Positions 24,142-35,921 of a stretch of DNA of 64,000 nt are shown piece after piece (position 1 is the stretch's first letter; every line of letters begins with the position of its first letter). The DNA is from Datisca glomerata. Lineage: Eukaryota; Streptophyta; Magnoliopsida; Cucurbitales; Datiscaceae. The stretch is taken from the NCBI GenBank assembly GCA_003255025.1, contig QANY01008720.1:2350882-2414881 (forward strand), in the 5' to 3' direction. Below the pieces are notes generated by a model that worked only from the letters and a program-made list of their open reading frames with translations, had not been told where the DNA came from and searched no databases. The position numbers were made by a program, and so were the translations under genes.

Positions 24142-25054
24142 AGAGAGGTTAGACCACCACCAACACTACCATGACATACTAAAATAATCTTCAAGACCTT
24201 ACCAGCTAACACTCCGCATCCAAATCACAGTCAACTAACACTCCACAACCACAGACCGCATGACCCATCCTAGCAATTGTTAACATTGACGACCTATCTT
24301 AGAGCTCGTTGTCACTTGTCCATTCAAATTTTAAAACTCACACCAATAATTATTCACTTAGGAAGATTACTTATTTTCAAGAATTTGAAGATTGCATATT
24401 TTTTCGTCCATCCAGTTTTTTGTTAATATTTCTAATAATAATTTCCACTTATCCGAAATTAGTTAGCCAAATTCCATATTTCTAACATAATTGGTCGTGA
24501 CTTGACAACGTGCCAGTTGAGTTAATATTAGAAAACGAAAATTTCCACACACATGCTTCTTCGTTGAACGAAAATCTACTACACTAAAATATCAAGTAAA
24601 AGGTATTGTATAGGTCCCTGATGCACAACCACAACTACAACCTCGTCTTACTGAGAGCAGTCATGTATAGCACCAATCCCATAAGCCCTACAAACTAAGA
24701 TGTATCTAATCTCCTTGCACATTGGCCTAATGCTTTATATCATTAATTTGCATCAGCTTCAACATGAAATTAAATCATTTTGTGACCTAACAAGAGCCCA
24801 CGGAACAACCTAAAAAATCATGGATGCTATAATTTCATAGTTTATATTGATGAACGTTATACTGTACATCAACACCAAATAACATACTTGGATGCTATAA
24901 GTCCTAGCAGCAAAAACCAAGTTTACTTTTCAAAAACCGAAGGAAAGGAACCCATAGGACTCTAGAAACACGGAATACACAAAGCATTTCATAAGAATTA
25001 AGACAATGCAATAACTTATCCATAATTAATAGAGAATTAAAGGTAAAAAAATAC

Positions 25055-25195
25055 AAGTCGATTAGTGTTTGGAAGTGAAAGCCACTGCTCAAAAAGCTTT
25101 TCGACAAAACCAGGGCTTGATTTAAGATCCAAAGGAGAGACCTTAGATAATGATGCTATATTCGTAACCATGAACAGAAGAAACCCCAAGTCTTC
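25055..25195 (-). pseudogene. Captured first coding exon of PP2A B''
   Basis: After an acceptor (TTGCAG before 25195) the minus strand has an ATG at 25171 and encodes KVSPLDLKSSPGFVEKLFEQ, then WLSLPNTNRL, ending at a donor (CTT/GTATTT) at 25055. Splicing to the exon starting at 23396 would restore NRL-VTSLLND, the continuity seen in plant PP2A B'' proteins, with an intron of about 1.66 kb. Upstream on the minus strand (25510-25370) lies a pyrimidine-rich leader-like sequence, so the 5' UTR and perhaps the promoter side of the parent gene were captured too. Identification comes from the recognisable FEQWLSLP motif. Confidence 0.72.
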
Positions 25196-25774
25196 CTGCA
25201 ATTGATTAACCTTTTTTATTGTTCAGCTTTTCGGAGAAAGCAAATGATAAGACCAAATATGGGAGACTAAAGAAATGAAAAGTGAGAAAAAAATTCCAAT
25301 AGATGAAACATTCAGAGAGAGGGATCGAAGCAATTTCACAGATGTAAGGATAGAAATTTTCAAGAATGTGCGTCTCCGTGTGTGAGAAGAAGAAGAAGAA
25401 GAAGGGAGAGAGGGGGAGAGAGAGAAGGGGGAGAGAGAGAGAGGTATTGGCGATAGCCAGCGACGATGGTCGGTGACGAAGATGAAGGGAGAGGGAGATG
25501 GCGTCGCAAGTTTGAGAGAAATGAAAATGTTAGGGTTATTTATGGGAGTAAATGTAATGGCAATTATGTAATTAAAGAAAATTTAATGAGAGTCAAAAAG
25601 AATATGTGTCATCTTAGATAATACATTTATGACAGTTAATGTAAAACCTGTCATGTAAGCCAAACATTAATACGTTCCAGAGTGTTTTTTTACATGACAG
25701 GTTTAAGAGATCTGTCATTAATTCTAATAATCTGTTATCAATTGTCATCTAAAACTCATTTTGTAGTAGTAGAC

Positions 25775-26822
25775 AGTTTTAACTTTTTGGATAAAATTGT
25801 TTAAACATTTTTTGGAATCCCTAAAAAATTTTTTACGTACCTAATAATTAAATATATTAAATAGTAATATGTTATTTTGAATAAATATTCAATAAAAACC
25901 CAAATAATTTTTATTTTGAATTACTTGTAATATCATTATTTTTAGATAATATTATATTTTTTATATATAATCAATTATATAACTTAAATTCTTTAAGATA
26001 ACATACTTTAACATACAAGAAACGAAAACATGACTCATGAATAAACATAAAAAATGACTTTACGTAAATTTATGAGTGAATACATATATTTTAAAAGTAG
26101 AGTTCGCAATTAAAAAAAAAGTAGAGTTTAGAGCAACTAAATATATTTACATATATCTAAACAAAATCTATATAATTTTCTGTAACTATTATATGTTTAG
26201 TACTTTTTGAGATATTACTTTAACTGATATTGAATGCTACGCTTCATCACTTGCGATACAGAACATTGAACTATTTTAATAACTAGATCTTAACACTTCA
26301 AATCCCTCTCCACGAATGTTAAAAACAAATTAAGAATTTTTTAGAGAATCACGCGGAAAAAAACTTCTTGAAAGTTTTTTATAGTGTTGTTCGGATCTTA
26401 GAAAGTAAAAGAAAAATGAAAACAATAAATTATATTTTCATTGTTTAAAATCATTGTAGTATGGAAGGAAAATAGTTGTAGGAATGACTTATACTACTTT
26501 AAAACCCGATAATTTCAATGTCCAAACATAGCCTTAAATTTTGTTGATTAATGTTAAAAGGAAAATCCAAAGAAAAAGACATAAGATTGTGAGACTCTAA
26601 TGCTTAATTCAATAATAAACCGATGAGAATGATGTACAAAAAGCACTTTGTCTTCTACCCTATTATTTTGAACAACAAAGTGGCAAAAAAAAAGGCTTAG
26701 AAGAAGAAAAGTTTTCAACTTTCTCCAATCATTTCTAGCTACCATCTCTTATATGTCTTCTTATCCTACTCAAATTTCTACCCAAACAAACACACAGATA
26801 ACTTAACACTGCCTAATCTAGC
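25775..26822. other. AT-rich DNA downstream of IQD gene
   Basis: No gene or element end recognised. The part nearest 26822 is the presumptive 3' flank and UTR of the IQD gene; no clear AATAAA signal was seen on the minus strand in the first 300 bases. Confidence 0.55.
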
Positions 26823-28587
26823 CTATTCTTCAACTTGGTAAAATGATGGCCTCTGCATTCTTACACTGCTTATACTATTTCTTGCAGCCATTATTTCATT
26901 AAGTGAAAGTCTCTTCTTAGACCCTGGTTCTGGCCTTTGCTTTGGTGCACTGTAAGACCTCAACTTAGCATTAAATGACTGCGTGTTGGCCATGTAATTC
27001 GGGTAGTAGTTCGAGTACGGCCGGAAGAAGCTATCACCACAGACACTCTTCGGTGGCGTTATGGGAACGTTAGGCCGGACGAAATTGGCAAGACGAGGCG
27101 TGCTATGAGCCGTCGCGAATTTACATTCGTCTCCCATGAGGCTCCATTCGAAATCTGGGACTGATATGCGAGCTGGCATTGGACATGATGGCATTAGAGG
27201 CGATGAGACTGTTTGGTAATGCACATGGTGATGATGATTTTCTCCGCATTCGGACATTGTTGTTGTGAATCTACGAGACCTCGATCGCGGTTTGTACGTG
27301 TCGATCTCGACGATTTTCGGGCTTTCGTCGAACGCGTTGATGGGACTTTCATAGGATATCCTACTGCTATGAAACTCGCTTCTGCTTTCATCTAAACTTT
27401 CCTGAATGAATTAAAGACAATTATAAATATTGTTAAATAATGTCTTTTCTTCTAAAAAGATAAATCATAAATTAATACGAAGAAGACTAACTAACGTTCA
27501 GATCTTCTTATTGATTATGAACTTTTACAAGTAACTGAACTTACGACGGATTTACGGGGGCGGATTTTTGGGAGAAAGCGGTTTTCTTTGTTGAAAGAAC
27601 GACGAGCGCGTTGTGATCGGACAGCAGTTTGTGCTCTCATGAGAGCTTGCATACTGTGAAGAGTGGCAGCAGCTCGTTTTCTCACTAGATAGCCTCTAAC
27701 TAGAGCTTGTAATTTCACCAGTCCCTTTAAAGCTCGAAGCGCCTTTCTTGCCTGTAATCAAACACCAAATCCATATCCAATAACAAAATCAATGACCCTT
27801 TACAAAAAGTTTGAAAATTTACTGAAAATAAGTTAGATTTGTTTAAAATTCAAATTTTCAGATCCATTGAGGTTTCGGGGTGGGGACCAAGAAGAAAAAG
27901 GAAAAACAGAGAAACAGAATGATTGGAAATGTCAACAAGAAAGTACTATTTCATTTGACTCCATAAAAACCGCTGTACTGTTCCATTAGAATTTAGGAAC
28001 AGCTTTTTTGGGCAGACAATATTGGAGTAAAAACTAAGAAAAGTACCCTTATTTTACCAACCAAGAACATTTGTTACTGCAAACATTCGAAGACTGCATA
28101 GAAAGAGTGAAATTGAAGCACGAAAATTTGAAAACAGTGAAAATCCACTAACCAAATAGCCCCTGAAAACCGTCTGAATCTTTACAGCGGCCCATTTCTC
28201 TCTCCCGCCGCCGAACAAGGCTCCTCTGCCTTGGCTCGTTAGCCTCACGACTGCTACCGCTGCCTGCGCGGCGACAACGGCTGCATCTGCCGCCGCTGCT
28301 GTGGCGGCTGCAACAGCAATCGCGTGTTTGTTCTGTTCATTTTCGGATTCAGCAATGTAGGATCTGAGCCAAGCGGTGTCGGAGGCGGAAATATTGGCCG
28401 GAGGGGTCGTTGGTATTTGGGCTGTTCCGCCGGAATCTTTCGCCGGCTTTGCGAAACTCCACCGTTTTTTCTCGGTCTTGTCGGTTGAAATTACCTTCGA
28501 GTTTGAATTTGAATTTGAAATCTCAGAATGGTCCTTGTCTTTTCTCATCCCCAACAAGCCTTTCAACCACCTTGTCGCTCTCCCCAT
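26823..28587 (-). CDS. IQD26-like: IQ67-domain (IQD) protein, IQD26-like
   Basis: A plant-specific scaffold protein of the IQD family, which binds calmodulin and associates with microtubules or the plasma membrane. Three exons: 28587-28153, 27751-27545 and 27401-26823 (145 + 69 + 192 codons plus stop, 406 residues), with GT-AG introns of 401 and 143 bp, both phase 0. The N-terminus [13 protein letters not shown] is basic and typical. An alanine-rich stretch is at about 88-115. The IQ67 domain starts near residue 130 with [20 protein letters not shown], then [17 protein letters not shown] and [19 protein letters not shown]. Intron 1 falls between IQ67 codons 16 and 17, the family's conserved position. 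The C-terminal DUF4005-type block reads SYSAPKQRP, then [12 protein letters not shown]. Residues such as [18 protein letters not shown] resemble Arabidopsis IQD26 and relatives. All frames are open. It is the only intact gene here. Confidence 0.95.
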
Positions 28588-28887
28588 CTTATCTCAGTGT
28601 CTCAAATTTGAAGCGGCAAAAACAGAAAGACAAACAAATAGCCCAAAATGAACCTAGAGAGAGAAAGAGAGAAGGAGAGAGAGAAAGCAGTGTCACAAAT
28701 CACAATCCCAAGTGGGTTTTATGAAAAACAAACACAACAGACCAAATTATTTAGTTTTGTACCCAAAAGTAGTAGAATGAACCCCAAGTGGGTGCCTATT
28801 CAAAAAAAGAGCCACGCACTTCCCATTGTTCTTTCTCTATAAATATTATGTGTAAGTTAGAGAGAGAGAAACATGTCAATGAAATAG

Positions 28888-28930
<43 letters not shown>
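28588..28930 (-). promoter_or_regulatory. IQD promoter and 5' leader with CT tracts
   Basis: On the gene's strand a TATA-like TATTTATA lies at 28846-28839, about 250 bases before the ATG, implying a leader of roughly 200 nt. The leader is pyrimidine-rich (28690-28645), and a perfect (CT)n microsatellite of about 40 bp sits just upstream (28929-28890). CT-rich leaders and promoters are common in plant housekeeping genes; the TSS is inferred. Confidence 0.4.
28890..28929. repeat. (GA)n microsatellite
   Basis: Uninterrupted AG dinucleotides, about 20 units, upstream of the IQD gene. Length polymorphism is likely. Confidence 0.95.
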
Positions 28931-28934
<4 letters not shown>

Positions 28935-31675
28935 TTTCAAAAATGGACCAAAACCCAGGTGTAGTCCATATAGATAGACACTCTGCGAGATCTCTTACAA
29001 TCTTAACATGTTGCAGACAGAGGAGTGAGGGAGTAACAGTAAAATGGAACGAAAACTGGCAAACAAAAGGCATCTAATAAACCTTTAAAAAGAAAATAAA
29101 AAGATAATTGGAATAAAAGATTGGGTTTCTTTTCGTTTGAAATTATATTCTGACAGAGCCTCGTGAATTACTTCATTACAAGACAAAAAGATGTTACAGA
29201 AATTTACAGAGACATATAACATTTTTTTAACCATAACATTCAAAAACTAATTACAGACACAAGATGAAAAGGCGAAAACTTTATTAAATAACTAAAAGAA
29301 AGGTTGTAAATTTTCTAATAATCATGACAGAAAAAGACTTACCCTCCAATGAACAACTGGGTATCCTTCCAAAAAGTACTTGAAAAAAAAGATCTTCTCT
29401 TCTTCTCTCTCCTGGACCAAACTGTACTGAAGATGAAAGATACGATTTCTATTCAAGGCCTGAAGTTCCTCTTTATAGTCTCTGCGAGTAAACACTGAAG
29501 CCAATACGGAAGAGATCGAGTAACAGAGAGGGGCTAGATTTGTAGCTTCAATTTGTATCACAAATAATGAGCCATAAAAGGTGAGACTTAGCTTTCTTTA
29601 TTGATCTGGGAAATCAGTTTCCATAAGTATTCCACAGTCGTTGCCGAAACTTTTATCACTGCTACTCCATGATTCGTAGCTTAGTTTTTTTTTCTCTTCA
29701 GAAAATCACTGCAAAAGTGCTGCTGATGAAAAAGGTCTTTCCTAATGAAGTACAGTTAGTCAAATCTCAAATGGGATTTGTTGGGAATCAAAGACGATGC
29801 TTAAAAGGAAGAGGGGGAGCAGTTTTTGGGGATTTGAAATTCCATAAATGTTGGGTTTTTAATTTTTACTAATTTTTTGGGATATCAAAAAACGATTACC
29901 TGATATTATTAAGATTGATAAAGAAAAGGGTCAACTGCCTTGTAATTGACAGTTTTTTTTTTCAATTCATTGTAATCGACAGTTGGATGTAATTATCTCC
30001 TTTAACAAAAAATATTGCTTATCAAATTATGAATTTTCATAGTAAATTTTATCGCAGTTACTAAGGTGTCATTGATGACAATGAAAAGATATGAACTCTA
30101 GCTGAACATTAGAGAAAACGTTTAAATTAAGTTTAATTCCAAACCCATGTAAATTGCTAAGTGTTGATTGGTTGACACAGTAGTTAAAAAGATCATACTC
30201 ATATCATGAATTTCTGAATTAGAGTTGTAAAATCTTCAATTTTGTAAAATTTGTAAACTTGGACAAAAAAAATCCACAAATTAACATTGGGGTTTCATCT
30301 CCTAATAGATTAAAATATTGACCCATAATCTTTGAATTTCGGAAGAAAAGGAGAAAATTGTCAATATCCGTTTATCTTACGTGTCATTATTCCTCATTTG
30401 TAGCCTGCGTAGAAGGGTAGGGTCAGGCTAATGACTTGGTCTAAACCCAACTTTTGAGTCATTTAAAATGAAAGCCACTTCCAGACTTCGAGTCCAGCCC
30501 GTTTTGTCCAATTGCAAACTTTCACGTTAGTTTGCTCAAAGTCAAGGGAGAAATATCGACACAATCTCAAACTCCACTTCCAACTAAAAAAAAAAAGAAG
30601 AAAACGAAAGTTAATCTTTAGCTGTGAAATCAATGGCAGATGATTATTTTGCCATCACAACATTATGGACTTTGACCAAGGAATTGGTTTCTTTCCTTTA
30701 CTTTGCAACAATTAATTAATGGACCACATATCATTATGGAAAATTAATAATTCAGTTGGGATTTGGTAAGAAGTAAAATTCTTCTAAATACTAAAAAATT
30801 GTAATGGATTCTCCGAAATGAACCTGGTTTATCAGTATTTTTGTCATGAGGGAATGAAAATTTTATAAGATCACACTCAAATCACGTAAAGGTCAAATAT
30901 TATTATAATTAGTTTTGTTAGGCTTACAATCTTGGTCAACTGCTTTCTTAGTTTTCTGTACTCATTTGCATCATTCAATAATATGTGTGCATCTTTTTAA
31001 AAATTTTAAGAGTTCACTAATTCTATCTCATAAAAATATGAAGAAAAATTTTGTTTTAAGTCACAGCGTGATAACTGGTTTGAAGGAGTACTAATTTTTT
31101 AATACTCTTTGGAGTAACTCAAATTTTTTTGGGATGACTACTAGAATGATCGGCTTTTCAATAATTTTTACAACAAAAAAATTAGCTCTCACTTATTTAA
31201 CTTCACCCTTAAAATGTGTTTCTTTATGTCATTTCTGCAATTTTTCATGTTTCACTAGCTGCAATACTGTTAATTTTTTTTATTAAAAATGATATTATTT
31301 AGGTACGTTTATAATTTTAAATTCAATTTTGTCCATAATTTTTAAAACAACATCAAATATAGCACATTTCAATAGATAATAATTAATATAACAAATTTCA
31401 TTAATTTTAATAGTTTTTTTATTTAGTTAATTATTAGATTACCATTTTTATTATTTTATTTAGATGAAACATGATCTATATTTTCTCTCTCTATTTATAT
31501 TCATTAAATTTCTTTATATATCTCTTCTATATCCATTTAACCAAATTATTTATTTTGTCTCTCTATCTCTCTATTTGTCTTCAAATTTGGTAATAACCGA
31601 ATATATTAAAGAGAATATCATCTCTATATCTCTCACCAAATTAGTATTATTTTAAATATATTAAAGAGATGTTTG
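28931..31675. other. Intergenic, no gene supported
   Basis: About 2.7 kb upstream of the IQD gene, AT-rich. The minus-strand frame at 29322-29561 has no start context or domain I recognise. No transposon ends were found. Confidence 0.55.
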
Positions 31676-31679
31676 TTAT

Positions 31680-31985
31680 GTTCCAGCGCTGTTACACCAT
31701 AAAGAAAAGGTTTCACACGAGCTCCCGTTCTGCGGCGTGGTGGCGGACCGATAGGAGATTGGCTCCGAGTGTAAACAGGGTAAAATCTGTATGGGTCATG
31801 CAAATACATAGGCCACTTCCCTTCTCTTTCGGATGAATGGGGTGATTTAGAAGGCGCTTTTCGATCTACGATCCTTCGAAACGAGGGGTTAGGCAGGTAG
31901 TATAGGCCCTCTAATTTCCCAGCTATGTGTTGTGCGGCTCTCGCAAAGTGAATGAAATCTCTCTCTTTCTTTGGCTCTCCCTCCA
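31680..31985 (-). other. Probable organelle-derived insertion (NUMT candidate)
   Basis: A block of about 305 bp whose base composition (near 50% G+C) contrasts sharply with the very AT-rich flanks. It is open on the minus strand (HFARAAQHIAGKLEGLYYLP, RKAPSKSPHSSEREGKWPMY, LHDPYRFYPVYTRSQSPIG). Both the composition and the arginine- and proline-rich peptide look like plant mitochondrial DNA rather than a nuclear exon, but I cannot name the source gene. No introns or element ends are seen. A conserved nuclear exon or another captured fragment is possible. Confidence 0.4.
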
Positions 31986-31989
31986 AATT

Positions 31990-32639
31990 TATACATACAT
32001 ACATATATATGTGGGCTTTATATATGAGTATATATAATATTACACGTGCACACACGTTTATATACACTAATAAAAAGCACGTGTTATATGTTGTATATAA
32101 CTTATAACTTATAACTTATATATGCATTATACTTTATATATACCTCTGGAATATATGACATATATACTTGTATTTATTTATTTATATTATTTATAAATAT
32201 AACATATATAGCATATATATTCTTTTCAAATAGTTTCGAGTGTTGAGAGAGAGAGACTTTTGGGGGTTTTCAATTTTTTTAAAATAATCATTGAATATTA
32301 TGCATAAGGGTATAGTTGGAAAATAAGTGATTCTACTAGGTGGACCTATAAAATATAGCTATATTTGATGTTTATGAAACGTGTTGTCTATTTTTTGTAT
32401 TAACTATCTACAATGTAACTATTTGTGTATAAACATCATTTTTTTATTAATATTTTGGATAAAATGATGTTAAGTGGTGACCGGGACCAGGGACTTAAAG
32501 GGCATTAATCTCCAAACCCTAATCAAGCCTTGTCTGTCTTCCATGCCCATTATTGTGATTAAAGAGTGGTTGTTGTTTTTCCTTCTTTTGAAACGGGGTT
32601 GACGGATTAGGATAGTCGGGTGTTTACAATATTAGCCAC
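31990..32639. other. AT-rich with TATA-type repeats, no gene
   Basis: 31990-32220 is dominated by ATATAT, TATAAC and ACATAT runs with local self-complementarity; the rest is unremarkable. Confidence 0.6.
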
Positions 32640-33716
32640 TTAGGGATCGTTTGGTATAAGATTGTGAGTTAATGATTTCTGGAATAAGATTACTGAAATA
32701 TGATTGTGAAAATGTATATGCCTCAAAAATTAAGATTACTTTGTTTGTTGACACTTGAGAATATTCTGATTTAATGGTGAGAGTGTTAAATTACTTTGTT
32801 TGTTTTGATGGAATAAACAAGTGGATGTTTTAGACATTATTATCAAATTATAATTTTACCCATGGACTAAAATATGCTTATGAATAATAATTGCTTAATT
32901 TATAATAAGATGACCAACATAAGTAATAACAAAAATGTAGATTTTATCCATAGATATTTTTCGTATATACTTATTAATTTTTTATCAAACCATTATATTA
33001 TGATACATTGTGTAGATTTTCATCAAATATTGTCCATACAATTGAATCAAATACCACTCCAAGTGGTATAAAATTTATAATATAAGATAATAATTCTTAT
33101 AAGAAAATCACCCATGATTTTCAACTCAATAATCAATATTATAGTACTAAAATAAATTTCTATCAAATTTCAATCATGATAATAAGTAAAATTCAATTTA
33201 TAGTTAGTCTAATATCAAAGCATGTAAACATAATATATTTTATAAAACATGTAAAAGATGGATTCTCAATTCAATTACTACATTTCCATACACATATGTT
33301 GATTGTATTTACATGTGACTTGTCAAAAGATATGGATAAAACACCCATATGCATATCATAAATGCAACAACAAAATATATACCCTTGTGCACATCATACA
33401 TGGCACAACAATTCATCCATGTGCACAACAAAAAAAACCTACACCTGTAAATTATTACAGGTGACATTACTTATACTATACATATCAAAATAGGCTCTGA
33501 AAGCTTCACATGAAATCTACTTTCTATGGTTTCATATTATCGAGTAAATACTCAAACTGTACACATCATGATGAAAAACTACTCATTTTAATATTACCCA
33601 AATAAAATGGTTTTCAAATAAAAATCTTACAAGTCCAAAACATGATGTAAAATATAAGTGAATTCAAACACAAACAAGCTACCTAATGATTTAATTTCTA
33701 GTGAAAAATCAATTCA

Positions 33717-34120
33717 TTTCATTGGTCCACTCTTCAAACATCTTTTTTGCCAAATTGTCCCTCCAAGTAGTCTAACTATTTAACAGTTTCACGTAGGTTA
33801 CATGTTGGCTCTCAACAAATTGTTCATCAACAAAGTCATTTCAATAACATTTCTTGTCGAGGAATGTCTCATGTTGAAGAATTCTTCAAGAGTAGTTGGT
33901 TGATGTCCTTCCCTCCAATAATTCAAATGGTATCGTTGCCTTCTTTATGGTGCCAAGAAACATTCACCATGGGTATATCCAGCATCACATTAGTAGTAAT
34001 ATCATATTATCGGGACATCTTATTAGGGTCATATACAGTTAAGAAGATAAAACAGGTCAATCTCTTGATGATATTAACAATTACCTTGGGGTATCTTAAA
34101 CTAATTTGTTCTATATAAAG
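33717..34120 (-). pseudogene. Harbinger (PIF/ALP1-type) transposase remnant
   Basis: The minus strand gives FKIPQG, then a disrupted stretch, then CDAGYTHGECFLAP with the second catalytic aspartate, a stop, QRYHLNYWREGHQPTTLEEF, FNMRHSSTRNVIE (the block before the catalytic Glu region) and finally WRDNLAKKMFEEW at the C-terminus. These blocks occur in this order in plant PIF/Harbinger DDE transposases. Stops, an apparent insertion of about 100 bp after FKIPQG and a deletion between the last two blocks make it inactive. Confidence 0.82.
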
Positions 34121-34503
34121 CATCACGAAGAAGGTTTTAGAATTTTGGTGGTTTCAAACCGAACTGAACCAAAACATTAAATTTATATTATCTTTTTTAT
34201 TCTTATACGTAAATTCTTATAAAACCTAATCGAACTGAACCGGAATAAAACATTAATTTTATATTTTTTTCAGTAATGTCATTTAAAAATTATTTTTAGT
34301 TAATAGTACCGAACCAAAGAACCGAATTGAACCAAATTGAAACTCACGGTTTGATTTTTTGCCAAAAAATTCTTTTAGCATGAACGGTTCGGTTTGGTTT
34401 TATCGTCGAACTGAACTTTTGGTTCAGTTCAGTTTTTTGCCAAAAAATTGATCGAACCGAACCGTGAACCTTCCTAATGGAGACCAGTAAAATCACACGA
34501 AAT

Positions 34504-34603
34504 TTCGTTCCTGCCAGTGAAGCTTCGTTCATGTCGGTGAAACTTCGTTCAAGCCGGTGAAGCTTCATTCCCGCCGGTGAAGCTTTGTTCCTGCAAGAGC
34601 AGC
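34504..34603. repeat. 20-bp tandem repeat, five units
   Basis: Units start at 34504, 34524, 34544, 34564 and 34584, each of the form TTCGTTCCTGCCGGTGAAGC with one to five substitutions. The exact 20-bp period means it would shift reading frame from unit to unit, so it is unlikely to be a coding repeat. Confidence 0.92.
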
Positions 34604-35554
34604 CCCTCCATCTTTTGTCTCTCTATTTTTCTCCCGTTCTTTCTTATTTTTTTCTTTGTCTTGCCCAATCCTCCCAACCCAACAATGAAAATCACATAAG
34701 TTATTTGGGTTTCTTGCATTTTTAATTTGGCGGTGATCTCCCCTACAATTTCGATTTCTTGCATTTTTATCTAAAGTGAACTTTTATGGCGATTGGTCTT
34801 CCTTTGGCTGTGTTATTGTGCATCTGTTAGGTTTTTTTTCTTTTCCTATGTGCTATTGATTGTTTTAATTATATTTGCACCCATCACTTTTCCATGGAAC
34901 TTTTTAATATATTAATTATTGTTATATTTGAATGGATTAGCTTAAATTTACTATTATATAGCGTGAATTAAATAATTTATTTTATAGTTAAAAATGTAAA
35001 ATAACATATTAATGAGTTTCAAATAGGCAGTTTTGCAGATCAAATCATGACAAATAGTTTTACAAAGTACTATGATGTGTCAAATATTGTATAAGTGTTA
35101 CAATTTTTTAACAAATACAACACCAAACACTGGACAGGTTTTATTTAATCCAGTATAGTACAGTCTGATAGATTTAGTACAGTACTATCCTGACTGCCAA
35201 ACGAGCCCTTAATTTTTTGTTTATCATAATAGCCAAAATATCTTTCATCACCTCTGGCTCTGAGTTCTTTTTTTTTCTTTTGTGTACAATGGTACTGAAA
35301 AAAACTAAAACAAATCTATGTAGTATTATTATGCTAATACTTGACCGTGTATTTAGTTTCCTATTACGTGTAAAATTCAAACTAAAAAATAGATTTGTAA
35401 TTATGATGTTTGTTCTCACATCACATACGTTACCATGTCATAGAATTGTTGAGAATCAAAGTACTAATGAAAGACAATGTCAAGCATTAAGTATGATATC
35501 TAATCTTATAGGGAAACTAAAAAAGACAGAGCAACCCAACCTTTAAATTAGTTT

Positions 35555-35921
35555 GAGAAATAAAACAACCTTTTGTGGAAAAATTAATGATTTTAGGATC
35601 CATCTTTATTTTTTAACAAAATACAGCATTTTTTGGGAGAAAATACTAAGTTGTTCATTTAGTTTAAAAAATTTCGGTCAAAAAAATGACTGATAGACCG
35701 GGGTCTAGCGAAATTGTTTTACTAGATCATGGTCTACCGGCTATAAATTTGAACAGCGAAATGCTAGACCATGGTTCAACAGTAATTTTTCGCTAGACCA
35801 GGGTCTAGGACGTCGACATTTTAGTCTTCTCCATTATTAAAAATGCCACATTTCGTTAAAAAATCAAATGATCCTAATATCAATTTTTTTACTCTAAGGG
35901 GTTTTTCTCACGCAATCTCTC
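35555..35921. mobile_element. Foldback Mutator-type MITE, 367 bp
   Basis: Flanked by a perfect 9-bp direct repeat AATTAGTTT (35546-35554 and 35922-35930), the size expected for Mutator-like elements. The two halves are inverted repeats nearly to the centre: TTAGGATC, ATTTTTTAAC and GCATTTTT blocks on the left recur reversed on the right. The centre holds four 14-bp palindromes TAGACCnnGGTCTA at 35694, 35723, 35765 and 35794 (spacing 29, 42, 29), themselves arranged symmetrically. The whole could fold into one long hairpin. No coding capacity. Confidence 0.78.

Larger units (their letters stand above)
21840..25771. mobile_element. CACTA (En/Spm-type) transposon with captured exons
   Basis: Left end CACTGTTACAAAATG (21840-21854) and right end, on the minus strand, TACTACTACAAAATG (25771-25757) form imperfect 15-bp terminal inverted repeats of CACTA type. 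The element is flanked by the identical 3-bp target duplication GAC (21837-21839 and 25772-25774). Subterminal regions are rich in inverted motifs, as in this superfamily: ATGACGGG/CCCGTCAT at the left (21990-22110) and ACATGACAGG/CCTGTCATGT at the right (25620-25710). At 3.9 kb, with no TNPD/TNPA-like frame, it is non-autonomous. Inside are exons from a PP2A B'' gene on the minus strand, and at 22847-23038 (minus) a segment like AFFRFIWKEWNSRV that may be a LINE tail. Confidence 0.88.
32643..35208. mobile_element. PIF/Harbinger element, decayed
   Basis: Left end GGGATCGTTTGG (32643) and right end, minus strand, GGGCTCGTTTGG (35208) match at 11 of 12 bases. Each is flanked by TTA (32640-32642 and 35209-35211), the 3-bp target duplication of the PIF/Harbinger superfamily. 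Inside, on the minus strand, is a recognisable Harbinger transposase remnant (33717-34120). An alternative is two separate Tourist-like MITEs whose inner ends I did not find. The right part also holds GGTTCGGTT/AACCGAACC-rich sequence (34138-34478), possibly another small inserted element, and a 20-bp tandem repeat. Confidence 0.55.

Noticed and set aside
27194..27395. Open frames on both strands within 27194-27395
   Set aside because: Shadows of IQD exon 3, which is read in another frame and explains the sequence fully.
29322..29561. Minus-strand open frame upstream of the IQD gene
   Set aside because: No domain, no splice partners, and position in promoter-distal AT-rich DNA.
35217..35546. 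109-codon plus-strand open frame
   Set aside because: Composition is that of AT-rich non-coding DNA, it overlaps an equally long frame on the other strand, and no motif is recognisable.
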